Shown here one piece after another: positions 33,701 to 39,898 of a DNA stretch of 39,898 nt; position 1 is the stretch's first letter, and every line of letters begins with the position of its first letter. Source of the DNA: Fibrobacter sp. (GTDB taxonomy: Bacteria > Fibrobacterota > Fibrobacteria > Fibrobacterales > Fibrobacteraceae); the NCBI GenBank assembly GCA_017520105.1, contig JAFWRL010000112.1, positions 1-39,898 on the forward strand. Reading direction: 5' to 3'. The notes under the pieces are model-generated. The model did not search any database, was not told where the DNA came from, and saw only the letters and a list, made by a program, of their open reading frames with translations. The translations under genes and the position numbers were made by a program.

Positions 33701-33740
33701 AAAAACAAAAGGACTCTCGGTGGAGTACAACCGAGAGTCC
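33701..33740 (-). terminator. Strong minus-strand terminator hairpin with no gene assigned
   Basis: Perfect 11-bp stem GGACTCTCGGT/ACCGAGAGTCC (33711-33721 with 33730-33740). On the minus strand it is followed by TTTTGTTTTT (33710-33701). No minus-strand gene ends here. Confidence 0.65.
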
Positions 33741-33755
33741 GAGGGATGGGATTGG

Positions 33756-33895
33756 GTGTTCCTTTAAACTAAGCAAATTTTTTTGAAAACGTATCACTTC
33801 GAAAACAAAAAGTGTTCCCAAGGTGTTCTTTTTCACACTCCCTGCAAGGAATGGCGGCGATTTGGCGTATATTTTTTAAAAATAAGTGTTCCCAA
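33756..33895. promoter_or_regulatory. GTGTTC direct repeats upstream of the TIGR02147 gene
   Basis: GTGTTC at 33756, 33813, 33824 and 33887. The 11-mer AGTGTTCCCAA occurs at 33811 and 33885, and the 33813 and 33824 sites are one helical turn apart. A TATATT at 33868-33873 lies just before the last site. This is a candidate operator, possibly for the downstream regulator. Confidence 0.45.
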
Positions 33896-33925
33896 AAAAT
33901 TTAAAAAAAATTAGATTTACACTTG

Positions 33926-34792
33926 ATGAACGTATATGCCTACTACAATTATCGAAAGTACCTTCAGGACTACTACGACTACCGTAAGTCCGTGCAGAGG
34001 TATTTTTCGTACCGGTCTTTTGCTAAGAAAGCCGGATATTCTTCGTCAGGTCTTTATTTGGACTTGATCCGGGGTCGCAAGTCGCTTACCCCGCAGATGG
34101 TTCCGAAGTTTATTGCTGCCCTTGGACTTAACGAAAGGGAAGGCCGCTACTTCGCTTTGATGGTGGATTTCACTCACGCGACGACGGCCGCTTCTAAGCA
34201 GCAGATTTTCGACCAGATGTCGGCGCTTTTGCCGCGTACCATCAAGAACTTGACCAAGAACCAGCAGGAGTACTACAGCAGGTGGTACTACGTGGTCGCC
34301 CGTGAAGCTCTTGCTGTCTTGAAAATCAACGACAAGAATATCCAGGAACTCGCACTCTTTTTAAATCCGAAAATTACACTCCCGCAAGCAAAGCAGACTA
34401 TCCAACTCCTTCTCAACTTGGGACTTATAGAGCTCGGCGAAGATGGATTCTACCATTCCGTAAACAAGGCAATTACGAATGGCAGCGAAATCGCCCCGCT
34501 TTTCGTTCATCAGTTCCAAAAGCAGATGATAGATTTGGGTAAGGATGCGTTAGATCACTACAGTACGGAACGTAGAAATGTATCTTGTATGACGATGAGC
34601 GTCTCGGCGCAGGGTTTGGAACGCATCATTAGCAAGATTGATCTCTTCCGCAAGGAAATCGTGGATATCGTCCGCTCGGACGAAGGCGAGTCCATGGTTT
34701 GCGAATTGAATATCCAATTCTTCCCGCTGAGCAAAGAAAAAGTGGCTCTTCCTCCGGAAACGGATAAGGAGGGTGTAGATGAGATTGGGTAA
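33926..34792 (+). CDS. TIGR02147-family regulator-like protein
   Basis: 288 aa. The N-terminus (YAYYNYRKYLQDYYDYRKS, SYRSFAKKAGYSSSGLYLDLIRGRKSLTPQMVPKFIAALGLNEREGRYFALMVDF) is the signature of TIGR02147, a family described from Fibrobacter, and reads like a divergent helix-turn-helix domain. The rest is helical with a second winged-helix-like stretch (LPQAKQTIQLLLNLGLIEL). A role in transcription is inferred from the helix-turn-helix pattern. ATG 33926 is chosen over TTG 33923. TAGATT ends 8 nt before the start, and no Shine-Dalgarno is seen. It overlaps the lipoprotein gene by 14 nt. Confidence 0.85.
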   Translation: MNVYAYYNYRKYLQDYYDYRKSVQRYFSYRSFAKKAGYSSSGLYLDLIRGRKSLTPQMVPKFIAALGLNEREGRYFALMVDFTHATTAASKQQIFDQMSALLPRTIKNLTKNQQEYYSRWYYVVAREALAVLKINDKNIQELALFLNPKITLPQAKQTIQLLLNLGLIELGEDGFYHSVNKAITNGSEIAPLFVHQFQKQMIDLGKDALDHYSTERRNVSCMTMSVSAQGLERIISKIDLFRKEIVDIVRSDEGESMVCELNIQFFPLSKEKVALPPETDKEGVDEIG

Positions 34793-36227
34793 GATTTATT
34801 TAGGGCTGTTTTCAGCACTGTGTGCCTGTATGTTCGCTTGCACTAGCGAAAATGGCGAACTGACGGGTACTGTTACGGATACGGGTAACACGATTGCTAT
34901 GGGTGTTGTGACTCGCAGCGATGGTTCCCGTGCTGTATCCGCTTTGGTCCGCATTGCGCGTGAACCGGAAGCTGGGGATACTCTTTCAAAACTGGAATTT
35001 ATTGAGACGAAGACGGACTCGCAGGGTGTGTTCTCGTTCGATTCCGTGTTGGTGGATACGTTCCAGCTTGCGGTAATCGACGCCGAGTATAATGAGATTT
35101 CGTACAAGCCACGCGCTATAAGGAATTCCGGCGTGATGGATAGCATCAAGCTGGAGAAGGCTGCTGTGTTCAGCAGTATCCTCTACTATGAGAACGTGAC
35201 CGAACCTTCTGTGGCGGTCGGGTCTCATTTCGAGGTGTTTATGCCGGGCACTCCGTTCTCCCAGAGCGTGTTTGCCGGGGATTCGTTCTCGATGCTGATT
35301 CCCGCCGGTGAATGGTGGTTCGGGTTCTGCCCGGGCGATCCGCAGATTGTGGCTCGACTTACTGATTCTGGCGTAGCGGATTCGTTAATTTATCGTACAT
35401 GGAACATGAATGGTAAGGTGAAATCCGGCGATACGCTTTCAAAGGGGCCGTTTATCTGGAGTCCGATGATGGAAGTCGATTCCTTGATAAAATTGGAAGA
35501 GCAAAAGAAGAAAGAAAAGAAGCCGGCGTACTTGTCTGGTGCCGTGAACTGCAAGGACAATAAGCCTTGTGCGGGTGTCCAGGTGCAGATGATTACCGAT
35601 TTGTACGGCTTTGACTTCGTTGTTGGCGATTCCGTTGGCTTTGTCGAACAGACGGTGACGGATTCTTCTGGACGCTGGTTCATGCCTGTGCCGAAATTGA
35701 TTCCGCATGATAGCCTCCGTATGGAGTACCGCATGCTGAACAAGCAGGGCGAAGTCGCTTTGGCTGGGCTGAGCCGTTACGTGCGCGCTTCGGAACTCAA
35801 AAACTTGAAGGACACGCTTTTAATAGATACTACGGAATTGGTGAAAACCTCGGTTTTGATAAGCAAAGTCGCACTTGTGGTTGACATTGAGACCGCGGAT
35901 TCGACTAGGTCCGGTGATCAGTCGAACCGGAATCAAACCGACAATTGTGAAATGAATAGTTTGAATAGCGTTGTTGTGGGCCTCAAGGGAACATCGCATT
36001 TCGTGAGAGACGTGACATGCCACGAGTTTAATATCAAAGATCTCCCAGCGGGTAGTCAAGACCTTGTTCTCTATTCTGGCGACCCCAAGGTTGTCCAAAC
36101 GCTTAGAGATGCTAAAATGGATTTGGACTCTATTGTGACGATTACGCATGTGCAGTTGCCCAAGGCTGATACTTTAAAACAGCAATGGATGACTTACGAA
36201 CCGCCGACTTTACAGAGTGTGAAATAA
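34779..36227 (+). CDS. Large lipoprotein with two carboxypeptidase-regulatory-like domains
   Basis: 482 aa. The signal peptide LGLFSALCACMFAC ends in a probable acylated cysteine (residue 21, lipobox MFAC). Two beta-sandwich domains of the CarboxypepD_reg/Ig type are visible: GVVTRSDGSRAVSALVRI with TDSQGVFSFDSVLVDTFQLAV, and LSGAVNCKDNKPCAGVQVQMI with TVTDSSGRWFMPVP. The C-terminal third has cysteines (NCEMNSL, DVTCHEF) and no known motif. AAGGAGG lies 6 nt before ATG 34779, inside the end of the regulator gene, so the two are translationally coupled. A surface location is inference. Confidence 0.82.
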   Translation: MRLGKIYLGLFSALCACMFACTSENGELTGTVTDTGNTIAMGVVTRSDGSRAVSALVRIAREPEAGDTLSKLEFIETKTDSQGVFSFDSVLVDTFQLAVIDAEYNEISYKPRAIRNSGVMDSIKLEKAAVFSSILYYENVTEPSVAVGSHFEVFMPGTPFSQSVFAGDSFSMLIPAGEWWFGFCPGDPQIVARLTDSGVADSLIYRTWNMNGKVKSGDTLSKGPFIWSPMMEVDSLIKLEEQKKKEKKPAYLSGAVNCKDNKPCAGVQVQMITDLYGFDFVVGDSVGFVEQTVTDSSGRWFMPVPKLIPHDSLRMEYRMLNKQGEVALAGLSRYVRASELKNLKDTLLIDTTELVKTSVLISKVALVVDIETADSTRSGDQSNRNQTDNCEMNSLNSVVVGLKGTSHFVRDVTCHEFNIKDLPAGSQDLVLYSGDPKVVQTLRDAKMDLDSIVTITHVQLPKADTLKQQWMTYEPPTLQSVK

Positions 36228-36262
36228 TTTTCGAAAGACCCCTTGCAGGAATGAAAATTATT
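36223..36262 (+). terminator. Possible terminator hairpin at the lipoprotein stop codon
   Basis: AATAATTTTC (36223-36232, containing the TAA stop) is the exact complement of GAAAATTATT (36253-36262), followed by TTCT. The stem is AT-rich, and its right arm lies in the spacer of the tRNA promoter. Confidence 0.5.
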
Positions 36263-36271
36263 TTCTAAAAT
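36243..36271 (+). promoter_or_regulatory. Promoter of tRNA-Gln
   Basis: TTGCAG (36243-36248), 17-nt spacer, TAAAAT (36266-36271). The predicted start is about 6 nt before the mature tRNA. Confidence 0.7.
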
Positions 36272-36283
36272 TGTCCGCACCGA

Positions 36284-36354
36284 TGAGCTATGGTGTAACG
36301 GTAGCACAACAGATTCTGACTCTGTTTGTCTAGGTTCGAATCCTGGTAGCTCAA
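36284..36354 (+). tRNA. tRNA-Gln (anticodon CTG)
   Basis: Acceptor stem TGAGCTA/TAGCTCA with a U1-A72 pair typical of bacterial tRNA-Gln. The D arm has the loop containing GGTAG, the anticodon arm is ACAGA-TTCTGAC-TCTGT giving CTG at 34-36, and the T arm has GTTCGAATC. It is 71 nt with discriminator A. CCA is not encoded (ACT follows). Confidence 0.95.
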
Positions 36355-36357
36355 CTA

Positions 36358-36393
36358 AACTCTTTGCTCTTACTCCTGAGCAGAGAGTTTTTT
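36358..36393 (+). terminator. Rho-independent terminator of tRNA-Gln
   Basis: Twelve-bp stem AACTCTTTGCTC/GAGCAGAGAGTT (one G-T pair), 8-nt loop, then a T run to 36393. Confidence 0.92.
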
Positions 36394-36396
36394 ATT

Positions 36397-36523
36397 TTTT
36401 AGGTTAATAGGTGTTAGGGTTTAGGTGTTAGGTTGGAATTTGCGGCTACGCCGTTTGTTATAGACGTGCGGAGCACGTGATGTTATTCCTATATCCTGTA
36501 ACCTATAACCTAATACCTATATT
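36397..36523. repeat. Palindromic element with TTAGGT-type arms
   Basis: Left arm (36400-36440) has ATAGGTGTTAGGGT-like words; the right arm (36487-36523) has AACCTAATACCTAT words, the approximate complement. Between them lie hairpins CGGC-TAC-GCCG (36443-36453) and ACGTGC-GGA-GCACGT (36464-36478). The right arm ends in TATATTTG, 6 nt before the next start codon. Confidence 0.75.
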
Positions 36524-36529
36524 TGTACC

Positions 36530-37294
36530 ATGGAATTTTTCGACTATTTTGAACAGGTCTATGGTGAGCGCTGGCCGTTGCTGCTGGAATCGCTGAAGGG
36601 CGATGGCTGTGCTACGGAGCTCCGTTTTGGCGATGGCCTGGAGCCGTATTTCTTGGACGAGGCGTCTGTATTTGCTGCCAATGCGCTTGGTGTAGAGCCT
36701 GGAATGGATGTGCTTGACATGTGTGCCGCTCCGGGTGGAAAGTCTTTGGTGATTGCGTCGATGCTCAAGGGCGAGGGAACGCTCCAGTGCAATGACCGTT
36801 CTCCGGATAGGCGTCTCCGTTTGCAGCATGTTCTGGAAAATTCCCTGCCGGAATCGTGGCGTTCGATTATAAAGGTGACGGGTTATGATGGCGTCAAGTT
36901 CGGGATGCACAAGAAGGAATGCTATGACCGCATTTTGCTCGATGCCCCGTGTTCATCGGATAGGCATGTGCTCAATTCTCCTTCGCATCTCGAAGTCTGG
37001 TCGGTGAAACGTGTGAAGCGTTTGGCTGTGGAACAGGGCTCGCTTTTAGCGTCGGCGGTGGATGCGCTTCGTCCGGGTGGCGAACTGATTTACGGGACTT
37101 GTGCACTTTCGCCTCTTGAAAACGATGCTGTGGTCGCAAAGATTCTGAAAAAACGTAAAATGATGGAATTTGTTCGTATTGAAGCCTTGCCGGAGGGTGC
37201 GGACCGCACTGAATTTGGTGTGCATATTTTGCCGGACAAGGCTCACGGATGCGGCCCCATTTACTGTGCGAAGCTGCGCAAGGTTGCGCTTTAA
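36530..37294 (+). CDS. NOL1/NOP2/Sun-family RNA m5C methyltransferase (NSUN4/RsmB-like)
   Basis: 254-aa SAM-dependent RNA cytosine-5 methyltransferase. SAM motif I is LDMCAAPGGKSLVIAS (about residues 61-76). Motif IV DRILLDAPCSSDRH contains the release cysteine, and motif VI YGTCALSPLENDAVV contains the nucleophile cysteine. The protein lacks the N-terminal NusB-like or C-terminal PUA-like extensions of RsmB/RsmF, so it is a minimal type and its substrate (rRNA or tRNA) is open. There is no Shine-Dalgarno; TATATT at 36518-36523 ends 6 nt before the ATG, giving a predicted leaderless message. Confidence 0.9.
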   Translation: MEFFDYFEQVYGERWPLLLESLKGDGCATELRFGDGLEPYFLDEASVFAANALGVEPGMDVLDMCAAPGGKSLVIASMLKGEGTLQCNDRSPDRRLRLQHVLENSLPESWRSIIKVTGYDGVKFGMHKKECYDRILLDAPCSSDRHVLNSPSHLEVWSVKRVKRLAVEQGSLLASAVDALRPGGELIYGTCALSPLENDAVVAKILKKRKMMEFVRIEALPEGADRTEFGVHILPDKAHGCGPIYCAKLRKVAL

Positions 37295-37380
37295 GTTACT
37301 GAGGCTGCTTTGCTGCAGTTCTAAAACGGCGAAGTCGCTTGAAATTTCTATATTCCATGCTGTATATAAGGAGATATTAT

Positions 37381-37704
37381 ATGGCAGCTTTGAATCTTAC
37401 AGCGAAATCGTTTGACGAAGTTATTTCTTGTGGTCAGCTTGTTCTCGTTGACTTTTGGGCGACATGGTGCCGTCCGTGCATGATGATGGGGCCAGTGGTC
37501 GAAGATCTCGCTCAGGAATTCGATGGTCGCGTTATTATTGCGAAAATCAATGTCGATGACGAAGGCGTTTCGGATATCTGTGGTCGCTTTGGCATTACGA
37601 ACATCCCGAACATGAAATTGTTTAGGAATGGAGTCGAAGTGGGCAATGTCGTCGGTGCTGTGCCGAAGGCTACTCTCAAGAATGCCATCGAAAAGAACCT
37701 GTAA
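37381..37704 (+). CDS. trxA: Thioredoxin
   Basis: 107-aa cytosolic thiol-disulfide reductant. The active site is WCRPC (FWATWCRPCMMMGPVVEDL), a variant of the usual WCGPC, and FGITNIPNMKLFRNG matches the cis-proline region (usually IPTL; here IPNM). AAGGAG sits 7 nt upstream of ATG 37381, which fixes the start. An in-frame upstream ATG at 37339 only adds unrelated residues. hisF starts 1 nt after its stop, so trxA, hisF and tldD form one tight cluster. Confidence 0.93.
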   Translation: MAALNLTAKSFDEVISCGQLVLVDFWATWCRPCMMMGPVVEDLAQEFDGRVIIAKINVDDEGVSDICGRFGITNIPNMKLFRNGVEVGNVVGAVPKATLKNAIEKNL

Positions 37705-37705
37705 C

Positions 37706-38497
37706 ATGCTCACGAAACGTTTAATTGTCTGTTTGGATGTTCGTGACCGCAAGGTCACGAAAGGTGTTAAGTTTAAAGGAAATATCGACATTGGCGACCC
37801 GGTAGAGATGGGGGCGCGTTACAGCGACGACGGTGTCGATGAACTTGTGTTTTACGATATCACGGCGAGTGCCGAGAATCGTCCGTGCGATATGGAAATG
37901 ATCCGCCAAATTGCAAAGCGTGTGTTTATCCCGTTTGCGGTGGGTGGTGGCATCCGTAATTTGGACGATATGCACGAAGCTCTCCTTGCCGGTGCAGAAA
38001 AGGTGAGCGTAAACAGCTTGGCCGTGCTCCATCCGGAAATCATTGCCGAAGGCGCGAAGGCGTTTGGACGCCAGTGCATTGTGCTTGGCATGGATGCGAA
38101 GTTCGTTGGCGTTTCGGACAAGATTCCGAGCGGATACGAAGTGTTCATTCGCGGCGGCCGTCAGGCGATGGGCATCGATGCGCTCCAGTGGGCCAAGCGT
38201 GCTGAAGAGCTTGGTGTGGGCGAAATTTGTCTGAACTCGATTGATACGGATGGTGTGAAGAACGGTTACGAACTCACGATTACCGACATGATTGCAAAGG
38301 CTGTTCAAGTGCCTGTGATTGCAAGTGGTGGTGCCGGAACTCCGGCGCACATTGTGGATTTGTTCCGCAAGACGAGTGCCGATGCGGCTCTGGTCGCTTC
38401 GATGGTGCATTTTGGCGATTACACGGTGCCGGGAATCAAGAGCGAAATGCTTGCTGCGGGTATCCCTGTGCGCAAGAAGATGAACGGCGAGGTGTGA
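37706..38497 (+). CDS. hisF: Imidazole glycerol phosphate synthase subunit HisF
   Basis: Cyclase subunit that uses ammonia from HisH and PRFAR to make imidazole glycerol phosphate and AICAR in histidine synthesis. The (beta/alpha)8 barrel has both catalytic aspartates: CLDVRD near residue 11 and GMDAKF near 130. It also has VFYDITAS, AVGGGIRNLDD, KVSVNS, LNSIDTDGVKNGYE and PVIASGGAGTPAH. The 263-aa protein follows the E. coli-like branch. ATG 37706 is 1 nt after the trxA stop and the family start MLTKRLIVCLDVRD begins there. hisH is not in the window. Confidence 0.95.
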   Translation: MLTKRLIVCLDVRDRKVTKGVKFKGNIDIGDPVEMGARYSDDGVDELVFYDITASAENRPCDMEMIRQIAKRVFIPFAVGGGIRNLDDMHEALLAGAEKVSVNSLAVLHPEIIAEGAKAFGRQCIVLGMDAKFVGVSDKIPSGYEVFIRGGRQAMGIDALQWAKRAEELGVGEICLNSIDTDGVKNGYELTITDMIAKAVQVPVIASGGAGTPAHIVDLFRKTSADAALVASMVHFGDYTVPGIKSEMLAAGIPVRKKMNGEV

Positions 38498-38498
38498 T

Positions 38499-39898
38499 AT
38501 GAATCCGGAAGTTGCCGTAAAGATTTTTGAGGCGGGCAAGAGTGCCGGGGCTGACTTTGTCGAAATTTTTGAAGAAGAGACCCGCAGTTCAAGCCTCGGC
38601 TTGAAGGACCGTCAGATCGAGACGGCGACCGCGGGTACCGAGTACGGTATTGGCGTTCGTCTTTTGTACGGAACAGAGGTTTTGTACGGCTTTACGAGCG
38701 ACGACAGTGAAGAGGCGTTGGTAAAGTTGGTGAAGACGCTCGCGTTTGGGCGCATTGCCGCTGCTGCTGGTGGCGCGGGCTCTGCAACGAAACCGTTTGA
38801 ATTTGCTCCCGAAAAGCGCGTCTGTGATTTTAATGCGGCTGCCTATAAGGATCCGCGTGTGCTTGGCCAGGCGATAAAGCAGGACTTCTTGTTCCGTGCG
38901 GACAAGGCGGCTCGTGCGCTTTCTCCGAAGATTGCACAGGTGGGAGCGAGTGTGACGGATAGTTGCACTTCGATTTCGCTCTTGAATAGTGAAGGTTTGC
39001 ATTTGGAAATGACTCGCGGTCGTTTGCGCGTGAACGTGAACGTGACGGCGACGGATGGCACAGAACGCTTGACGACGCATGAGGCGCCTGGTGCCCTCGG
39101 TGGCTATGAAATTTTGACAAACTATTCTCCGGAATCGCTGGCTACGGAATGCGGTGAACGCGTACTTCGCATGCTCGATGCCGGTTATATTGCCGGTGGC
39201 CAGATGCCTGTTGTGATGGGCAATGGTTTTGGTGGTGTGATTTTCCACGAAGCTTGTGGACATCCGCTGGAGACCGAATCGGTTCGTCGGCAGGCAAGCC
39301 CGTTCTGCGGAAGGCTTGGCGAAGCCATCGGTCAGCCGTGCCTTACGGCAATTGACGACGGAACGATGGACGGCGTGTGGGGTAGCCTCAAGTACGATGA
39401 CGAGGGAACGCCTACACAGCGTACGACGCTTATCGAAAATGGAATCTTGAAGACATACATGAGCGACCGCGTGGGGGCAGCCGAAGTGGGGATTGCCCGC
39501 ACGGGAAGTGCCCGCCGCGAAAGCTACAAGTATGCGCCTGTAAGCCGCATGCGCAATACGTTTATCGCTCCAGGCAAGGATACGTTGGATTCCATGATAG
39601 CTAGCGTCGATAATGGACTTTATGCAGCCCGCATGGCAGGCGGTTCCGTGAATCCAGCGACAGGCGAATTCAACTTTGCTGTGGATGAAGGCTATGTTAT
39701 CCGTAACGGCAAGATTTGCGAACCGGTCCGTGGGGCAACACTTATCGGCAAAGGCCACGAAATTATGCCGCGTATCAGCATGGTGGGTACAGACTTTGAA
39801 CAGGCCGCAGGCGTTTGCGGAGCCTCTTCGGGACACGTGCCTGTCACTGTTGGACAACCGTCTATTAAAGTCGATCAAATTCTAGTCGGAGGGCGGTA
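38499..39898 (+). CDS. tldD: TldD metalloprotease (partial, runs off the window)
   Basis: Subunit of the TldD/TldE protease, which processes peptides such as microcin B17 precursor and CcdA in E. coli. About 466 codons are present with no stop, so the C-terminus is beyond the right edge. The N-terminal dimerisation part covers KDRQIETATAGTEYGIGVRLLYG. The metal site is HEACGH in GGVIFHEACGHPLETES (HExxxH type, about residue 250). GSARRESYKYAPVSRMRNTFI, GEFNFAVDEGYVIRNGK and GAASSGHVPVTVGQP-like segments match the C-terminal domain. The gene starts 1 nt after the hisF stop with GAGG upstream. tldE is probably further right. Confidence 0.93.
   Translation, partial: MNPEVAVKIFEAGKSAGADFVEIFEEETRSSSLGLKDRQIETATAGTEYGIGVRLLYGTEVLYGFTSDDSEEALVKLVKTLAFGRIAAAAGGAGSATKPFEFAPEKRVCDFNAAAYKDPRVLGQAIKQDFLFRADKAARALSPKIAQVGASVTDSCTSISLLNSEGLHLEMTRGRLRVNVNVTATDGTERLTTHEAPGALGGYEILTNYSPESLATECGERVLRMLDAGYIAGGQMPVVMGNGFGGVIFHEACGHPLETESVRRQASPFCGRLGEAIGQPCLTAIDDGTMDGVWGSLKYDDEGTPTQRTTLIENGILKTYMSDRVGAAEVGIARTGSARRESYKYAPVSRMRNTFIAPGKDTLDSMIASVDNGLYAARMAGGSVNPATGEFNFAVDEGYVIRNGKICEPVRGATLIGKGHEIMPRISMVGTDFEQAAGVCGASSGHVPVTVGQPSIKVDQILVGGR

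Noticed and set aside
33309..33922. Possible missed small gene in this 614-nt gap
   Set aside because: Short frames here have no ribosome site and overlap repeats, hairpins and the upstream region of the TIGR02147 gene.
38589..39878. A 429-codon open frame on the minus strand
   Set aside because: It lies antisense within tldD, whose plus-strand frame has clear family motifs; the minus-strand translation is His/Arg/Ala-rich and matches nothing.

Overview
The window looks like a chromosomal segment of a Fibrobacter (F. succinogenes or a close relative). The evidence is a TIGR02147-family regulator (a family described from Fibrobacter), serine-rich linkers and C-terminal sorting-type domains on large exported proteins, an exported GH30 xylanase-type enzyme, and FCB-group domains such as DUF6175 and DUF3943. 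I identified 32 protein-coding genes (one cut by the right edge) and one tRNA-Gln. There is no rRNA, CRISPR array, insertion sequence or prophage.

Layout. 1-4.4 kb: aroE (-) diverges from der-plsY-gpsA (+); der and plsY overlap by 86 nt. 4.4-8 kb (-): a secreted GH30 glycosidase with a perfect CRP-type palindrome upstream, and a sugar-phosphate transferase with a degenerate GGDEF-like N-terminus. 8.2-11.7 kb (+): a giant GLUG/InlB-type surface protein built from two repeated halves. 11.8-17.2 kb (+): hom, a polyprenyl glycosylphosphotransferase, nadC and an NhaC-type antiporter. 17.2-18.1 kb (-): an EamA exporter. 18.2-21.8 kb (+): UDP-xylose synthase-type enzyme, a DUF3943 protein and an AraC-type regulator. 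21.9-25.8 kb (-): a nucleotidyltransferase-like/TPM pair and an LPP20-like/DUF6175 envelope pair. 26-31.1 kb: a BioH-like protein without its serine, lnt, rsmI, a lipoprotein and lpxH. 31.1-33.3 kb (-): a two-TM protein, a probably highly expressed protein with an internal duplication, and a second serine-less alpha/beta-hydrolase. 33.9-36.2 kb (+): a TIGR02147 regulator translationally coupled to a lipoprotein. 36.3-39.9 kb (+): tRNA-Gln, an NSUN-type RNA methyltransferase, thioredoxin, hisF and tldD.

Themes. Many genes serve the envelope and cell surface: lnt, lpxH, plsY, two sugar transferases, UDP-sugar synthesis, lipoproteins and two probable T9SS cargos. The rest are amino-acid, cofactor and RNA-modification genes.

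The most unusual signal lies between genes. There are (a) a family of about 61-bp palindromes whose arms differ between copies but stay complementary, (b) low-complexity arms of TTAGT/TAACC-like words that are locus-specific yet often matched within a locus and often end at a promoter or start codon, and (c) short hairpins with C(GAA)G-type triloops whose stems covary. Several genes also carry a -10-like TATATT hexamer 6-8 nt before the start codon with no Shine-Dalgarno, which suggests leaderless transcripts.
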